A stretch of 64,000 nucleotides of DNA from assembly GCA_032622095.1 (NCBI GenBank), contig CP136067.1, positions 868,001 through 932,000 of the forward strand, written 5' to 3'. Shown here in pieces: positions 23,010 through 53,804 of this stretch. How positions within the stretch are numbered: position 1 is the first letter of the stretch; the number at the start of each line of letters is the position of its first letter. The notes under the pieces are model-generated. The model did no database searches. It was not told the origin of the DNA and saw nothing but the letters and a program-made list of their open reading frames with translations. A program made the translations under genes and the position numbers. The DNA is from Siphonodentalium dalli (taxonomy: Eukaryota > Mollusca > Scaphopoda > Gadilida > Siphonodentaliidae).

Positions 23010-23849
23010 GAAATTATAAAATTGTTAAAGAATACAAGAACAAATTATACAATCAAAAAGATGTTGAGCATTTATATGGCACCCTCAGATATCAAAGACT
23101 CAAGGATGAAACATTTGGAAAAGATTCTACAGCTAATGAAGAACTGAAGATGCAACAAAAATATTTGCGTATTTCAAAGCAATGATCAGCTTCCAGTTTC
23201 AATGCCGATTCCTAGTTTTACGGAGGAGGAGCTTACGGTTGCTAGGAGACAAGGCGTATGCAGAAATACTTTTAATTCGTCGTACATTCTTTTCACCCTT
23301 TAATTGTGAAAAGTAATGTTGATCAAAATGAAAAATAGTGTTGGTCATGGATGAATTCCAACATGATTGCAAAAATTTAAATTTCAGTACATTATGATTT
23401 GAGAACAAATTAGTTGTTTGAATGAGGAAATTTAATCACAAATGCAAATCAATCAATGGAACTTTTAATGCATTTTCATTGGTGGGAGCTTGAGGTTGCT
23501 AGTAGACAAGGCTTCTGCTGAAATAGTTTAGTTTTACAGCACCTGCCTATATGCTATAATACACATGAGAACATAACTTCTTTCTGTCTTTAATTCTGAA
23601 ATATATGATCAGTGTGACGCAAAATGAAAAAACGTTGTTAAAATCAAAATTTCAAGACATGATTCGACAACAAAAAACAATTTAACACATGAACATTGTT
23701 TTTAGTTACTTTTCCCTTCTGTTCCGTTTCTATATCCCCTAATTTGCAGAAGATAAATTGCATAACTGAGGTGACATGTCCAACTTCAACTGGGGAACTT
23801 CAATCTGATTGCAGGTCTCCCATATCAGTTGAGACTAAAGCAGAATGAG
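23010..23849. other. No gene recognised; diverged duplication
   Basis: Two diverged ~240-bp copies start near 23215 and 23480, sharing GGAGCTT..GGTTGCTAG.AGACAAGGC. Function and class unknown. Confidence 0.4.
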
Positions 23850-23955
23850 GTCCCCAGAGGTGGATTTGGTGATGCTAGCTCGCCATGTGGGACAGCATAA
23901 ATAAATTTACTCTCTAGGGACCTCATTCTGCAAATGTCAAACACGCTAAATTCAA
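23850..23955. repeat. Fold-back hairpin, family A (degenerate)
   Basis: GCAGAATGAGGTCCCCAGAG arm and matching GGGACCTCATTCTGC arm around a shortened, mismatched stem. The upstream CCCCTAATTTGCAGAAGATAA matches, in inverse, the spacer of the array at 25.0-26.3 kb. Confidence 0.7.
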
Positions 23956-24559
23956 CCTTGGATACAAGTACATACATATATGCCAATTTAACTAAATATC
24001 ATGGATTTCATTATACTAGAGGTTTGACTCTGTACGGTTGTCTGCAACTAGCAGGTGAACAACAAGACAGTCAATGACTGTGGGGTCGCTCACCAGACTG
24101 CAAAGACTGATAAGACTGGGACTCTGGAGACCAAAACAGTCAGCTCTTTTCATAATCACTTTAAAAGAAGTAGATTTAAACAGGATATGTGGCTAGAGAG
24201 ACTTCAAGTATGTAGCTTGGTGAAAATCCACCTTGAAATTGCCAACTGTACACTACTGATCACCCCCCTCCTCCAGCTCAACAAGTCCCCTCCCGACCGG
24301 GCTCCAGACTCCCAAGTCTTAGGTTCGAATTTCACAACCGACACCTCAAACTTTCTCAATTGTTGGAAATTTCCAATCTCACAAGCGCCTTTTTCTAAAA
24401 CCATTTAAACATGTTTGAAGCCCAATTATCCATGGACCCAAAACACAATACATGTATGTCAGACCAATCAGTCAGGTGGTTCCAAGGTAGATGTTTTAAT
24501 GAATTTGGTATTTCGATGATTTTATTGGACACAAAAGTGTTAACTCCCCATAGCCTGCC

Positions 24560-25055
24560 ATTTCTTGACAGGTTGACCTCATTTTAACAAATCTGAATCT
24601 CAGTCACTAAAGGATCCTCCTGATTCCTCCATACTATATGTATTAAAGCTAAATAGTCCAAACTCTCTTGAGAAGACATTTTAAGAATTACTATAGAGAC
24701 ATATAGTTATGTCCCTGGTCCCACCCTATTTAACCTGGTGACCCCATCTGAATAAATTTGAATCCCAGACACCAAAGAACCCTTCATACATATCATAAAT
24801 ATCAGTAAAATAGACCTGATGGTCCTTGTGAAGGAAGCATATTAAGAGGGAAACTGTCCTTCGCTTGGCCCCTATTTGACCAGGTGACCCCATTAAAAAA
24901 AATCTGAATTGCAGTCAAGGAAGAACATTCCATTCTATATAAGCCAACTAGTTTTTGCAAACATATTTTAAGAATTACTATGTAGTGAAATAGTTAAGTC
25001 TCTTGCTCTGCCCTTATTTGACTTTGTGATCCCATTTTCACAAATCTGATAAGGA
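24560..25055 (+). repeat. ~160-bp tandem repeat (CTCATTTxAACAAATCTGAAT units)
   Basis: About three diverged units share TGACC(C)CATTT..AAATCTGAA, AGTCAC.AA and TTTTAAGAATTACTATG. Related units recur at 26790-27060, there ending in a GACGGACGG tail. A common non-coding invertebrate repeat; class uncertain. Confidence 0.65.
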
Positions 25056-26285
25056 CAAGAATTAACTTCCCCAGTTGAAGTTGGTGATATTCACCCATTG
25101 GGCACCTCATTTATGAATTTTATCTTCTGCAAATTAGGGGATATAGAAACTTCCTAGAAGGGAAATTTAACTAACAACAATGTAAATTTGATACTATAGA
25201 TACTTCCCAGAAGATGAGGCCTACTAGTAAGCAGAATGAGGTCTCCAGAGGGTGAATTTGGTGATGCTAGCCTGCTGTGCGGGATAGCATCACAAAAAGC
25301 GTGTCTGTTTCTACATTGTGCATGCCTGACCTCAAGCAACACAATGTATTATACAATCAAGCCTTGAAATAGTGTGATAGTGTGTCTGTCATTTGCAGAA
25401 TGAGGTCCACAGAGGGTGAATTTAGTGACGCTAAATTCACCCTCTGGGAACCTCATTCTGATAAGGCCCTCAACTGCTATGGAAGATCTAGAATAAAATT
25501 GAATTTCCCCAGTTGAAGTTGGTGATGTTCACCCATTGGGCCCCTCAATTATGAATTTTATCTTCTGCAAATTAGGGGATATAGAAACTTCCTAGAAGGG
25601 AAATTTAACTAACAACAATGTAAATTTGATACTATAGATACTTCCCAGAAGATGAGGCCTAAGCAGAATGAGGTCTCCAGATGGTGAATTTGGTGATGCT
25701 AGCCCGCTGTGTGGGATAGCATCACTAAAAGCATGCCTGTTCCTACATTGTAATTGTCTGGCTTCAAGCAACACAATGTATTATACAATCAAGCCTTGAA
25801 ATAGTCTGTGTTATTTGCAGAATGAGGTCCCCAGAGGGTGAATTTAGTGACGCTATCCTGCACAGCGGGCTAGTATCACTAAATTCACCCTCTGGGGACC
25901 TCATTCTGATAAGGCCCTCAACTGCTATGGAAGACCTAGAATAAGATTGAAGTTCCCCAGTTGAAGTTGGTGATGTTCACCCATTGAGCACCTCAATCAT
26001 GAATTTTATCTTCTGCAAATTAGGGGATATATAAACTTCCTAGAAGGGAAATTTAACTAACAACAAAGTAAATTTGATACTATAGATACTTCACAGAAGA
26101 TGAGGCCTAAGCAGAATGAGATCTTGAGACTCTAGATACTTTCCAGAAGATGAGGCCTAAGCAGAATAAGGTTCTCAGAGGGTGTATTTGGTTATGCTAG
26201 CCTGCTGTGTGGAGCAACATAAATCACCCTCTGGGAACCTCATTCTGCTAATGCCAGACTCTCTTAATTCAAACTTGGAGAAAAT
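25056..26285 (+). repeat. Tandem array of family A fold-backs (~3 units)
   Basis: A composite unit of about 420-450 bp is repeated: a CCCCAGTTGAAGTTGGTGAT segment, a CTTCTGCAAATTAGGGGATA segment, then two palindromic GCAGAATGAGGT...CTCTGG modules. Units start near 25070, 25500 and 25950; the last is deleted and scrambled. A further single unit lies at 42780-43205 inside a GH31 intron. Confidence 0.8.
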
Positions 26286-26559
26286 GAAAATAATCTGATT
26301 TTAATGACCACTGAGTGATAATGTAAACAACAAGGGTGCTTCATTGATAACACCATTAATCTCATTTAAATTACAAATGACATGAATTACACTCCCTGGG
26401 GATGGAAAGCACAGCAGATGTTATCTACCCATCTGCCAGTTGTATAAACATGGGTCCATCAGAGCACATGGGTGGCTTGGTGTAGTAGAGAATACATATG
26501 ATTAAAGCAATTTACTGTACATCTGTCTGTTCCTGATTTCTCCCAAACCCCTGATTTCA

Positions 26560-27165
26560 ACCAAATATAGTGGAGTGACTAGAGGTACCTCCCCTCCCCT
26601 CCCAAAGATGTAGTCATAGGTTCTTCAAAATTTTAATGAGTTTTTTTTTATTTTATTTAAAAATAAAATATTTTATTTAATAAAAAAAAATTATTTATTA
26701 AAAATAAAATATATATATATATATATTTTTTTGGTTAAATTGAGAAATAAGTTAAATTGAAAAAAAAATTAAAAAATTCAGATTTATGTCCATAGCCCCA
26801 CCCACATTTGACCCAGTGACCTCATTTGAACAAATCTGAACCACAGTCACCCAAGGTACCCTCATACCAAATATGAACCCATTCGGCCCGACAACTTCAG
26901 AAAAGAAGTCATTTTAAGAATTACTATGTGGAAAAATAGTTATGGTCCTGACATCAAAACTATTTGACTTGGTGACCTCATTTGAACAAATCTGAATGAG
27001 AGTCACCTAGGGAACATCCACACCAAATATGAACCAATTCGGTATGATGGTTTCAGAGGAGAAGATGCTTAAAAAAAGTTTGACGGACGGACGGACGGAC
27101 AGACGGACGACGGACGAGGAGTGATGACTATAGCTCCACCGGAGACTTCGTCTCAGGTGAGCTAA
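26560..27165 (+). repeat. Tandem repeat with GACGGACGG tail
   Basis: Two CTCATTTGAACAAATCTGAA units are preceded by an A/T-only stretch (26640-26780) and followed at 27078-27120 by (GACG)n. A CTCCACCGGAGACTTCGTCT...GGTGAGCT fold-back end follows at about 27132-27165. This end structure is common in mollusc repeats (established knowledge, not searched here). Confidence 0.65.
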
Positions 27166-28369
27166 AAACCATCGGGGATAGCATAAAAATGGTATTATGG
27201 TCACCAATGGTATCCGGTTACATGAAAGGCCAGAACACACCCAAGACAGCATCCACTAGATGCAATAATGCTAAGTTTGGTGGAAAAGTGGGAATGTCGG
27301 TTTATTGGAGTAAATGTTGATTGCCGCATGGATCAAAGTAGACTTATATAGTCTATATAGTCTATATAGAATGAGAGGCCGATCACGATCGGCAGATGTT
27401 AACCCATCCCTTGGCGATAGTAAATTACTATGATCGGAATCATAAATGAGAGTTTTGATGTTGAATTATAGAGTATACTGTTATGTACTATTATAGACAA
27501 ATGTACATAAAACAAATTATTGGAATTTATGAGTCACTCGCATTTATATAAGAGAATGCACTGGTACAGGATCTGTAATGCTGCACCACCACAGCCTTGG
27601 GTTAAATGTGAAAAAGGTGACCTGGACATGGAATACTTGGGTTAAGAGAGTCCAATTTAAGTTTACAATGATAATATCTCAAATTCTACCAACAACACCC
27701 ATCAAAATTAAGACACCTCACTGCTGACCCATTAATATCAATTATATAGCAGAGCTGTCAACAAATCACAGACATTGTTTATATTGATGCTGGCATCTCT
27801 ATTAATGCAATAACATTTATAATGACCTGAGACCATCTGTGGAGTTATATATTCAGCTGTGCAATGCAGCATCCAGCAAACTTTCAGACTCTCCATCATA
27901 ATTAACTGGTCTGTGGGATAAAGACTATCACCAAATATATAACATTCTATTAACCAGTGGCAGTACACTCCAATATTGTGAACTACACATTGTTTTTTAT
28001 CAGATATCAGGAGGAATTCTGTTATTTAACTGCTACTTGACATTAATGGGGGATCCGTGCTGTATGCAAAAAAAGGCTCGATGATGTAATGGCACCTTAA
28101 CACTATTAATTTATGGGTTCATTACTAAATATTTAAAGGGACACATTGGGAACCTTTTTAACAACTTGTATCATAATCATCAATATCTAAATGAAAACAA
28201 ATGAAAGAGTTAATAACATTTTTTTTTATTATTATTATTATTACGTGTATAAAATTTAAAAATAAATCTAAAAAAAAAAAATCGTTTTTTGAAAAAGGGT
28301 CATAACTCTTTTAAAATAAATCGGATCAAACCAATATTCGAACTCGATCTGTATTTTGGGCTGAGAATA
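27166..28369. other. No gene recognised
   Basis: AT-rich; a degenerate AAGAGAATGCACTGG match at about 27550-27566 relates to the MITE at 28793-28969. No exon or RNA gene seen. Confidence 0.4.
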
Positions 28370-28620
28370 CTTGAATATACCATGTTTGCACATACTCGAA
28401 TATACCATGTATACACATACTCGATTATACCATGTACACACATACTCCAACATACCATAACCATAATATACCATGTAACCATAACCATAATATACCATGT
28501 ACAAACATACTCCAACATACCATAACCATAATATACCATGTACACACATACTCGAATATATGATGTACACAAAAACTTGAATATACCACAAAAGTTAATA
28601 TACCATGACCATAATATTTC
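28370..28620 (+). repeat. Minisatellite (CATACTCGAATATACCATGTA-type)
   Basis: Roughly ten imperfect units mixing ACATACTCNAA/ATATACCATGTACAC and CATAACCATAATATACCATG. Overlapping open frames on both strands result from the repeat, not from genes. Confidence 0.85.
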
Positions 28621-28792
28621 CATTCCTTCCCGCCCAATCCCCCCTCTTCACTTAACCCTTTACCCAACAACCGGCCAAATAAAGCTTCAACAGCCTAAAA
28701 TATCTTCGGTCTGTCTCAATAGAACCATACAAATATGGATATCATTGGAACCGGTTCATTGACCACATTGTGATGGTTAGTTATGCCCTGTG

Positions 28793-28969
28793 CCAATGCA
28801 TTCTCTTATATATGCGAGTCGACCATAGGTCGCCTCGCATATATAAGAGAATGCATTGGCCTAAAAAAAATCTTTTTTTTACCATTTTTTCTTACATTCT
28901 TTAACAATTTTATAATTTTTAATGTGTTAAGCCAATGCATTCTCTTATATATGCGAGGCGACTGATGGC
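28793..28969. mobile_element. Mini-MITE plus extra arm (GCATTCTCTTATATATGCGAG)
   Basis: 28828-28969 has perfect ~30-bp inverted ends (CGCCTCGCATATATAAGAGA... and complement) around a ~70-bp T/A-rich centre. A third copy of the arm, inverted, sits immediately upstream at 28793-28823 and forms a 69-bp hairpin with the left end. Confidence 0.75.
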
Positions 28970-29822
28970 ATTTTAGACAAAATTTTCACAAAAATAGGCT
29001 ACTGTTGGTCTAAAGCCAACTTTCCAACTAATTAATGTCAGGCTGTTGAACATTTTGACCAAAGTTGTTGGGGTTAGACATCAAAATCCCCGTCTGACAA
29101 CAATACATATATTTATCTTGGCCCTTTGCTAGCTATCCAAATTACTTTCATAAATTTGTAATAGCCCAACATCAGGTTACGATTATATTTTTTCTCCCAT
29201 TTGTTAACTGTGGTGACGGTGTTTCTGCTGTGATTTTAATATAGTTACATTTTGGACCTTTTGCAGTACGCCCCACCGCGGTTCTCAATGGGTATACACA
29301 GCCTATTTGTGATTGGGACCTTTAAAAACTTTCCGCCGTCAGGCTACCAATTACTTCTATATTTTAGTTGACACCACAGTAGAGATCTTGTATCATACTC
29401 CACAATATGTATTCAGGACGTGTCATCGCCTGCATGCATACCAGTGGTTTTAAGAACCTACCCTCAGTCGAGTGACATTCCTTGCAACCCTTGAATAATC
29501 TCACAACATGTAATTTATTGTCCTATATATTGCTTGCATGGACTCCAGTCACCATGCCGCTGTGTATATCCTCTGGAAACATGTAATACACAAGCCTCGT
29601 ACATCTCGCCGTTAATTAAAATAAAATAATACACAGAATTTCTAACTAGGATGGATGAAGATATGAACAAAATACAGATAGATAGTTATAATAATTTAGT
29701 TGAATTGAATGAGCGTGAACAATGATTGGTAATGAGATATAATTCAAACATAAGCTGCAACTCAGAGGTCACGGAACACTGCATAACAATTGGCTGTTGA
29801 TTAAAGATAGTGTATCTCTTCC
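28970..29822. other. No gene recognised
   Basis: No transposon end, exon or RNA gene was identified. Confidence 0.35.
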
Positions 29823-29909
29823 TAACCCACAGGGAGCCTCACACAGATGGAAGCATGCTCCACACAGTGTTGTCTGCTCCAGTCTATGTGGGGGGCTCTC
29901 TATGGGTTA
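29823..29909. repeat. Fold-back hairpin, family B
   Basis: TAACCCACAGGGAGCCTCAC ... GGGGCTCTCTATGGGTTA arms; core ...GTGTTGTCTGCTCCAG... About 87 nt, the size and shape of a pre-miRNA-like hairpin. Confidence 0.88.
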
Positions 29910-30555
29910 TATATACTAGTAGTGTATGTACATGTGTACCATATAAAGATACACAGAACATATATGGTAATTTAAAGTGAACATGTTTGACATTTAACCC
30001 CATTTATGCCCAAAAAATGACAAAAAACGTAAATTTTACAAATTATTACGGTCTTAAATGGCAGAAAGTGAAATATGCTGGAAACGGTATAAATGGTATA
30101 GACAGTTGTTTCTAAATGTAATTTGTAATCTGATTCGCGTTGTTTTGTAATTTTGGGCATAAATTGGGTTAAATGTCAACCATGTTCACTTTAAATTGCC
30201 ACATATGTTCTGTGTATAGTGTCTCTTGTCACAATTCGTTCGAAAATACGGAAATGCATAATATTCAAACGTCTTCGAACATCATATAACAGTAAACAAA
30301 AATCTAGACTTTGTTCTGATGGCGGCCATTTTGAATCGTCATTTTAGTCAGAAATAATTATTTGTCGAGTTGCCAACATTGGTTTTTGAAATCAGCATAA
30401 AAAATACCATTAGAAACAATTCTCAAAAGCTTCTGAAAGAAAAATGCCCGCACCTTTCATTTTTATTCCATTTCGAACCTGACTAGAGGCGTTATGATAA
30501 TATAAGTAAATATGATTCCTATTCAGTCATTTGAAGGAATGTTTAGATAAAGCTT

Positions 30556-30749
30556 TAACCCACAGAGAGCCTCACACAGATAGAAGCATGAACTATTTAG
30601 TGTCGTCTGCTCCAGTCTATGTGGGGTTCTTTGTGGGTTAGAAGGAATGTTTAGATAAAGCCATATAACCCACATGGAGCCTCACACAGATGAAAGCATG
30701 CACTAGATTGTGGTCTGTTACAGTCTATGTGGGGCTCTCTATGGGTTAG
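30556..30749. repeat. Two family B hairpins in direct tandem
   Basis: Two hairpins (30556-30640, 30666-30749) separated by GAAGGAATGTTTAGATAAAG, which also flanks both outer sides. The hairpin plus flank was therefore duplicated as a unit of about 110 bp. Confidence 0.85.
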
Positions 30750-30959
30750 AAGGAATGTTTAGATAAAGTCTTTGGTTGAACTTATTATATGAAGATTAAC
30801 TACTTGTCAGTTAATATTTAGTCATCAATGGTTTAATCAGCTTTTTCAAATATACCGTCTGACATCAGCCATGCGCGTGTTTGGAAATATGACAGCTTTG
30901 TTTCTTTCAATTGGCTGACCAATGGAAATGAAGTCTTATCTAGATCTCTTTTCTCTGAC

Positions 30960-31217
30960 TACAACCAGGTCCACAGGGAGTCTCACGCAGATGAAAGCAG
31001 TCTATGTAAGTCACTTTGTAATATTTGTATTTATACATATAACCCAATGTTTAACCCACAGGGAGCCTCATGCAGATGAAAGCAGTCTATGTAAGTCACT
31101 TTGTAATATTTGTATTTATACATATAACCCAATGTTTAACCCACAGGGAGCCTCAGACGGATGGAAGTAAGCACTACCGAGTGTTGTCTGTGTCAGTCTA
31201 TGTGGGGCTCTCTACTG
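30960..31217 (+). repeat. Family B hairpin remnants, 99-bp tandem duplication
   Basis: Two internally deleted copies (CACAGGGAGTCTCACGCAGA ... GCAGTCTATGTAAGTCAC and its repeat) are followed by one near-complete hairpin at 31139-31217. The deleted copies lack the loop and one arm. Confidence 0.75.
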
Positions 31218-31388
31218 GTACACTTCAATATTAGAGGACCTTTTGTATTTATACAAATAAATATTTTATATATACACACTCCTCACAAAAATAATTTGAA
31301 ATTTCCCTGAGAAACTATTTTTATCTGGCCTTATTTAAGAAATGACTTGCAGATCGATTGGATTTTGAACGGCAATAATATAAAGCCA

Positions 31389-31602
31389 TATAACCCACAT
31401 GGAACCTCACACAGATGGAAGCATGTACTAAAGAGTGTCGTCTGCTCCAGTCTATGTGGGGCTCTCTATGGGTAAAGGCAGAGTAATTAACAAAGTTCGT
31501 TGGGATTCACACTTTGTTTTACCCCGAGAGCCCCATATAGACTGGAGCAGACGACACTCTATAGTGCATGCTTCCGTCTGTGTGAGGCTCCCTGTGGGTT
31601 AA
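31389..31602. repeat. Two family B hairpins in opposite orientation
   Basis: A forward copy at 31389-31474 and an inverted copy at 31521-31602, which shows the core as GGAGCAGACGACACTC. The AGTAATTAACAAAGTTC flank is repeated after each. Confidence 0.85.
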
Positions 31603-32273
31603 AGGCCGAGTAATTAACAAAGTTCCTTGGGATTCACACCCAATCGAACTGCAAGTCATTTCTTATAATCATATGCCCGTACATTTCAATAGAACATTAA
31701 TAATTTGAACAACTTTTCAAAACTCACCAGATACAACCATATATTGTTCAAATTCCAACACAGACTCCCAATAACAATGCATAAAATAGAACGAGTTTGA
31801 GATACCTTTTATCACATGATCAAATAAACGCGAAGCAATGCGATGTATTCATTGAAAACAACAATAATATACTTCAGCAATCGCAAGTCATTTAAATAAT
31901 GGCGTGACGTCATCGCACGCACTAATATTACACGTGTGTCTTACCAATAATTATTAAGCTGGTTTTGTGGGTTAATTATGTGATAAAATCATATGCCAGT
32001 ACATTTCAATAGAACATTAATAATTTGAACAACTTTTCAAAACTCACCGATACAACTGTAAGTAACATATATTGTTCAAATTCCAACACAGACTCCCAAT
32101 AACAACACGCTGCGAGCACTTGCACACGATCGGCGTGAAGTGACTCATTGCTTTTATTTTTGCCTGATGAACGTCGGAAACGTTTGCGTAACTGTATCAC
32201 GATTCTTACAGAAGCTAATTGTGTAAATGCAGAGGGTGTGTGAATAAAAGCAGTATCTTCAGTGTATCCAGGT
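31603..32273. other. No gene recognised; ~100-bp direct duplication
   Basis: A segment with TACATTTCAATAGAACATTA and TATTGTTCAAATTCCAACAC occurs at about 31680-31775 and 31990-32104. This region would lie downstream of the GH31 transcript end or in a long 3' UTR. Confidence 0.5.
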
Positions 32274-32933
32274 AACCCACAGGGAGCCTCACACAGATGG
32301 AAGAATGCACTACAGAGTGTTATCTGCTCCAGTCTATGTGGGGCTCTCTATGGGTTCAGACACTTCTCATTGCAGGAATAATAGGGCAGGTATTGGCAGT
32401 ACCTCAGTTTATATCTTTAACCCACAGGGAGCCTCACACAGATGGAAGAATGCTCTACGAAGTGTCGTCTGCTCCGGTCTATGTGGGGCTCTCTATGGGT
32501 TCAGACACTTCTCATTGCAGGAATAATAGGGCAGGTATTGGCAGTACCTCAGTTTATATCTTTAACCCACAGGGAGCCTCACACAGATGGAAGCATGCTC
32601 TACGAAGTGTCGTCTGCTCCGGTCTATGTGGGGCTCTCTATGGGTTCAGACACTTCTCATTGCAGGAATAATAGGGCAGGTATTGGCAGTACCTCAGTTT
32701 ATATCTTTAACCCACAGGGAGCCTCACACAGATGGAAGAATGCACTACAGAGTGTTATATGTTCCAGTCTATGTGGGGCTCTCTATGGGTTCAGACACTT
32801 CTCATTGCAGGAATAGGGCAGGTATTGGCAGTACCTCAGTTTATATCTTTAACCCACAGGGAGCCCCACACAGATGGAAGCATGCACTACGAAGTGTCGT
32901 CTGCTTCAGTCTATGTGGGGCTCTCTATGGGTT
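32274..32933. repeat. Array of five family B hairpins, 145-bp period
   Basis: Five hairpins start near 32274, 32421, 32564, 32709 and 32851. Their spacers are almost identical and contain CAGACACTTCTCATTGCAGG and GGTATTGGCAGTACCTCAGT. The array ends 26 bp short of the GH31 stop codon at 32959 and so would fall in the 3' UTR on the minus strand. Overlapping open frames across the array arise from the repeats. Confidence 0.92.
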
Positions 32934-32958
32934 CAGTGGTATACAGGTGGTTCTTTGA

Positions 32959-51766
<18,808 letters not shown>

Positions 51767-51820
51767 CTAAAATAGACAACATCAGTGAGCCACATCAAAC
51801 AGAGCAGACAACACTAAATA

Positions 51821-52725
51821 ACCCTCCCGTATGGAGCCTCACACAGACACAAGCAGACGACAGTCATCAGTGCATTGGTGTCTCTGTCTGTGGCTCCATA
51901 AAGTGTTAAATAACCCTCCCGTATGGAGCCTCACACAGACACAAGTAGACGACAGTCATAAGTGCATTGGTGTGAATGGTGTCTCTGTCTGGACTCCATA
52001 AAGTGTTAAATAACCCTCCCTTTGGAGCCTCACACAGACACAAGCAGACGACAGTCATCAGTGCATTGGTGTCTCTGTCTGGACTCCATAAAGTGTTAAA
52101 TAACCCTCCCGTATGGAGCCTCGCACAGACACAAGCAGACGACAGTCATAAGTGCATTGGTGTGAATGGTGTCTCTGTCTGGACTCCATAAAGTGTTAAA
52201 TAACCCTCCCTTTGGAGCCTCACACAGACACAAGCAGACGGCAGTCATAAGTGCATTGGTGTGAATGGTGTCTCTGTCTGGACTCCATAAAGTGTTAAAT
52301 AACCCTCCCTTTGGAGCCTCACACAGACACAAGCAGACGACAGTCATCAGTGTATTGGTGTCTCTGTCTGGACTCCATAAAGTGTTAAATAACCCTCCCT
52401 TTGGAGCCTCACACAGACACAAGCAGACGACAGTCATCAGTGCATTGGTGTCTCTGTCTGTGGCTCCATAAAGTGTTAAATAACCCTCCCGTATGGAGCC
52501 TCGCACAGACACAAGCAGACGACAGTCATCAGTGCATTGGTGTCTCTGTCTGGGGCTCCATAAAGTGTTAAATAACCCTCCCGTATGGAGCCTCACACAG
52601 ACACAAGTAGACGACAGTCATCAGTGCATTGGTGTCTCTGTCTGGGGCTCCATAAAGGGTTATATAACACACCTGTATGGAGCCCCACACAGACACAAGC
52701 AGACGACAGTCATCAGTGCACAGTC
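51821..52725. repeat. Array of ten family B hairpins (second subfamily)
   Basis: Ten units of 87-102 bp: TAACCCTCCC(GTA/T)TTGGAGCCT...CACACAGACACAAGCAGACG, ACAGTCATCAGTGCATTGG, GTGTCTCTGTCTG, GGCTCCATAAAGTGTTAAA. Each folds back on itself (GGAGCCTCACACAGAC / GTCTGGGGCTCC). It begins 55 bp upstream of GH31 exon a, inside the intron. Long open frames across it are repeat artefacts. Confidence 0.92.
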
Positions 52726-53007
52726 TAAATAAAATTAGACGGTGTTTCATTTCAATCAACTTATGGTCTAAGGACTCTTATGGTTAAAATTGTTCCAAAC
52801 AATAGAAATCTAGCCAATATGCAGCGAGCGGTGCCTTGCTTGACCAATGAATAGCTTCCTGCAAATTCAATTAATATTTACTTATTCATACAAGCCGCGG
52901 CATTTGACTGCAATCTCATGAAGTTATCGTATAAACTACACGTTAGCATCGTGTATCTTAACTAACCAAACGTTGTATGTTCAATATCAAAACTAACGTA
53001 TGTTTAT

Positions 53008-53606
53008 TGTAACAGAACGATGTGCGCCCCTGCCTGATCACGCCCCTGTAAACTATTGCATCAGTTCCAACTATTACGATGCATGAATAACAGGCGTGGG
53101 ATTGTTAGTCGGACAGCCGTACTTAGCACGATGACGAGATCACGCGATGCTGATTCTAGCTAGTTCTCAGGAAGGTTCCCAGTCGAACCAGTGCAGAGGT
53201 CTAAAAGTTATTAGTTGTTTTGGTACACTGCACTGGTCATGATATACGAAAGCTATACTAAAGCTAACTTTAGTGACGAGCCGTTGACAACTAGTTGTCA
53301 AGCCTGGCCAGTAACATCGTCACATGATTTTGAAAAGTAGGTTACCACTTTTACATATAAGCACTGAGGTTTTACCCATCAGTGTTCAGTTGACTGAGTC
53401 CTCCTATGAGTACCGCCCTGGGAAAGACTTACTGATCCAGAAGAGCCTGAGAATGCTAGCATCAGCTGACCTATCTTGAGAAGCGAAGTTATGCTCTAGA
53501 AATAAACAGATATCTACGGTTCCATGAGTTGTCGTCACACTAAAAAAGTACACAACGTGAAGTCCGGTCGGAACGTCGTATCTCCAACGTACGGGGTTCT
53601 GCCACA
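53008..53606 (+). repeat. 5' LTR
   Basis: TG...CA ends. A TATA-like CATATAAG at 53354-53361 and an AATAAA at 53501-53506 give plausible promoter and polyadenylation signals, with a transcript start expected near 53385. A possible primer-binding TGG lies about 12 nt past the LTR end; not assigned to a tRNA. Confidence 0.93.
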
Positions 53607-53804
53607 TAGAGATCAACTGGTTGCTGTGAGCAAGGATCAACCACGACGACAATTTCAAGGATGAAGATAGGTGAGTACACCTAAGACCGTATAATCTGAC
53701 GTTTTCTTGCCCCTTTTTCAAAACACCATGGCTTCTCAAATACAACGCGACTTGAACCCGGAACAATTGGCAAAAGTCCATGCCTTACTCAAAACCGTTC
53801 CGTA

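Noticed and set aside
24300-24340. GGTTCGAAT resembling a tRNA B box
   Set aside because: No A box or cloverleaf could be formed around it; likely chance.
28268-28670. Several 80-107-codon frames on both strands
   Set aside because: Products of the CATACTCGAATATACCATG minisatellite.
51821-52725. CRISPR-like repeat-spacer appearance
   Set aside because: Units are self-complementary and abut directly, there are no unique spacers and no cas genes, and the context is an intron of an animal gene.
51976-52759. Long frames through the 52-kb array, including a 166-codon minus-strand frame
   Set aside because: Pure by-product of a tandem hairpin repeat whose unit lacks stops in some phases.
53404-53781. 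125-codon minus-strand frame (repeated at 59236-59439)
   Set aside because: It runs antisense through the LTR, and the duplication is explained by the two LTRs.
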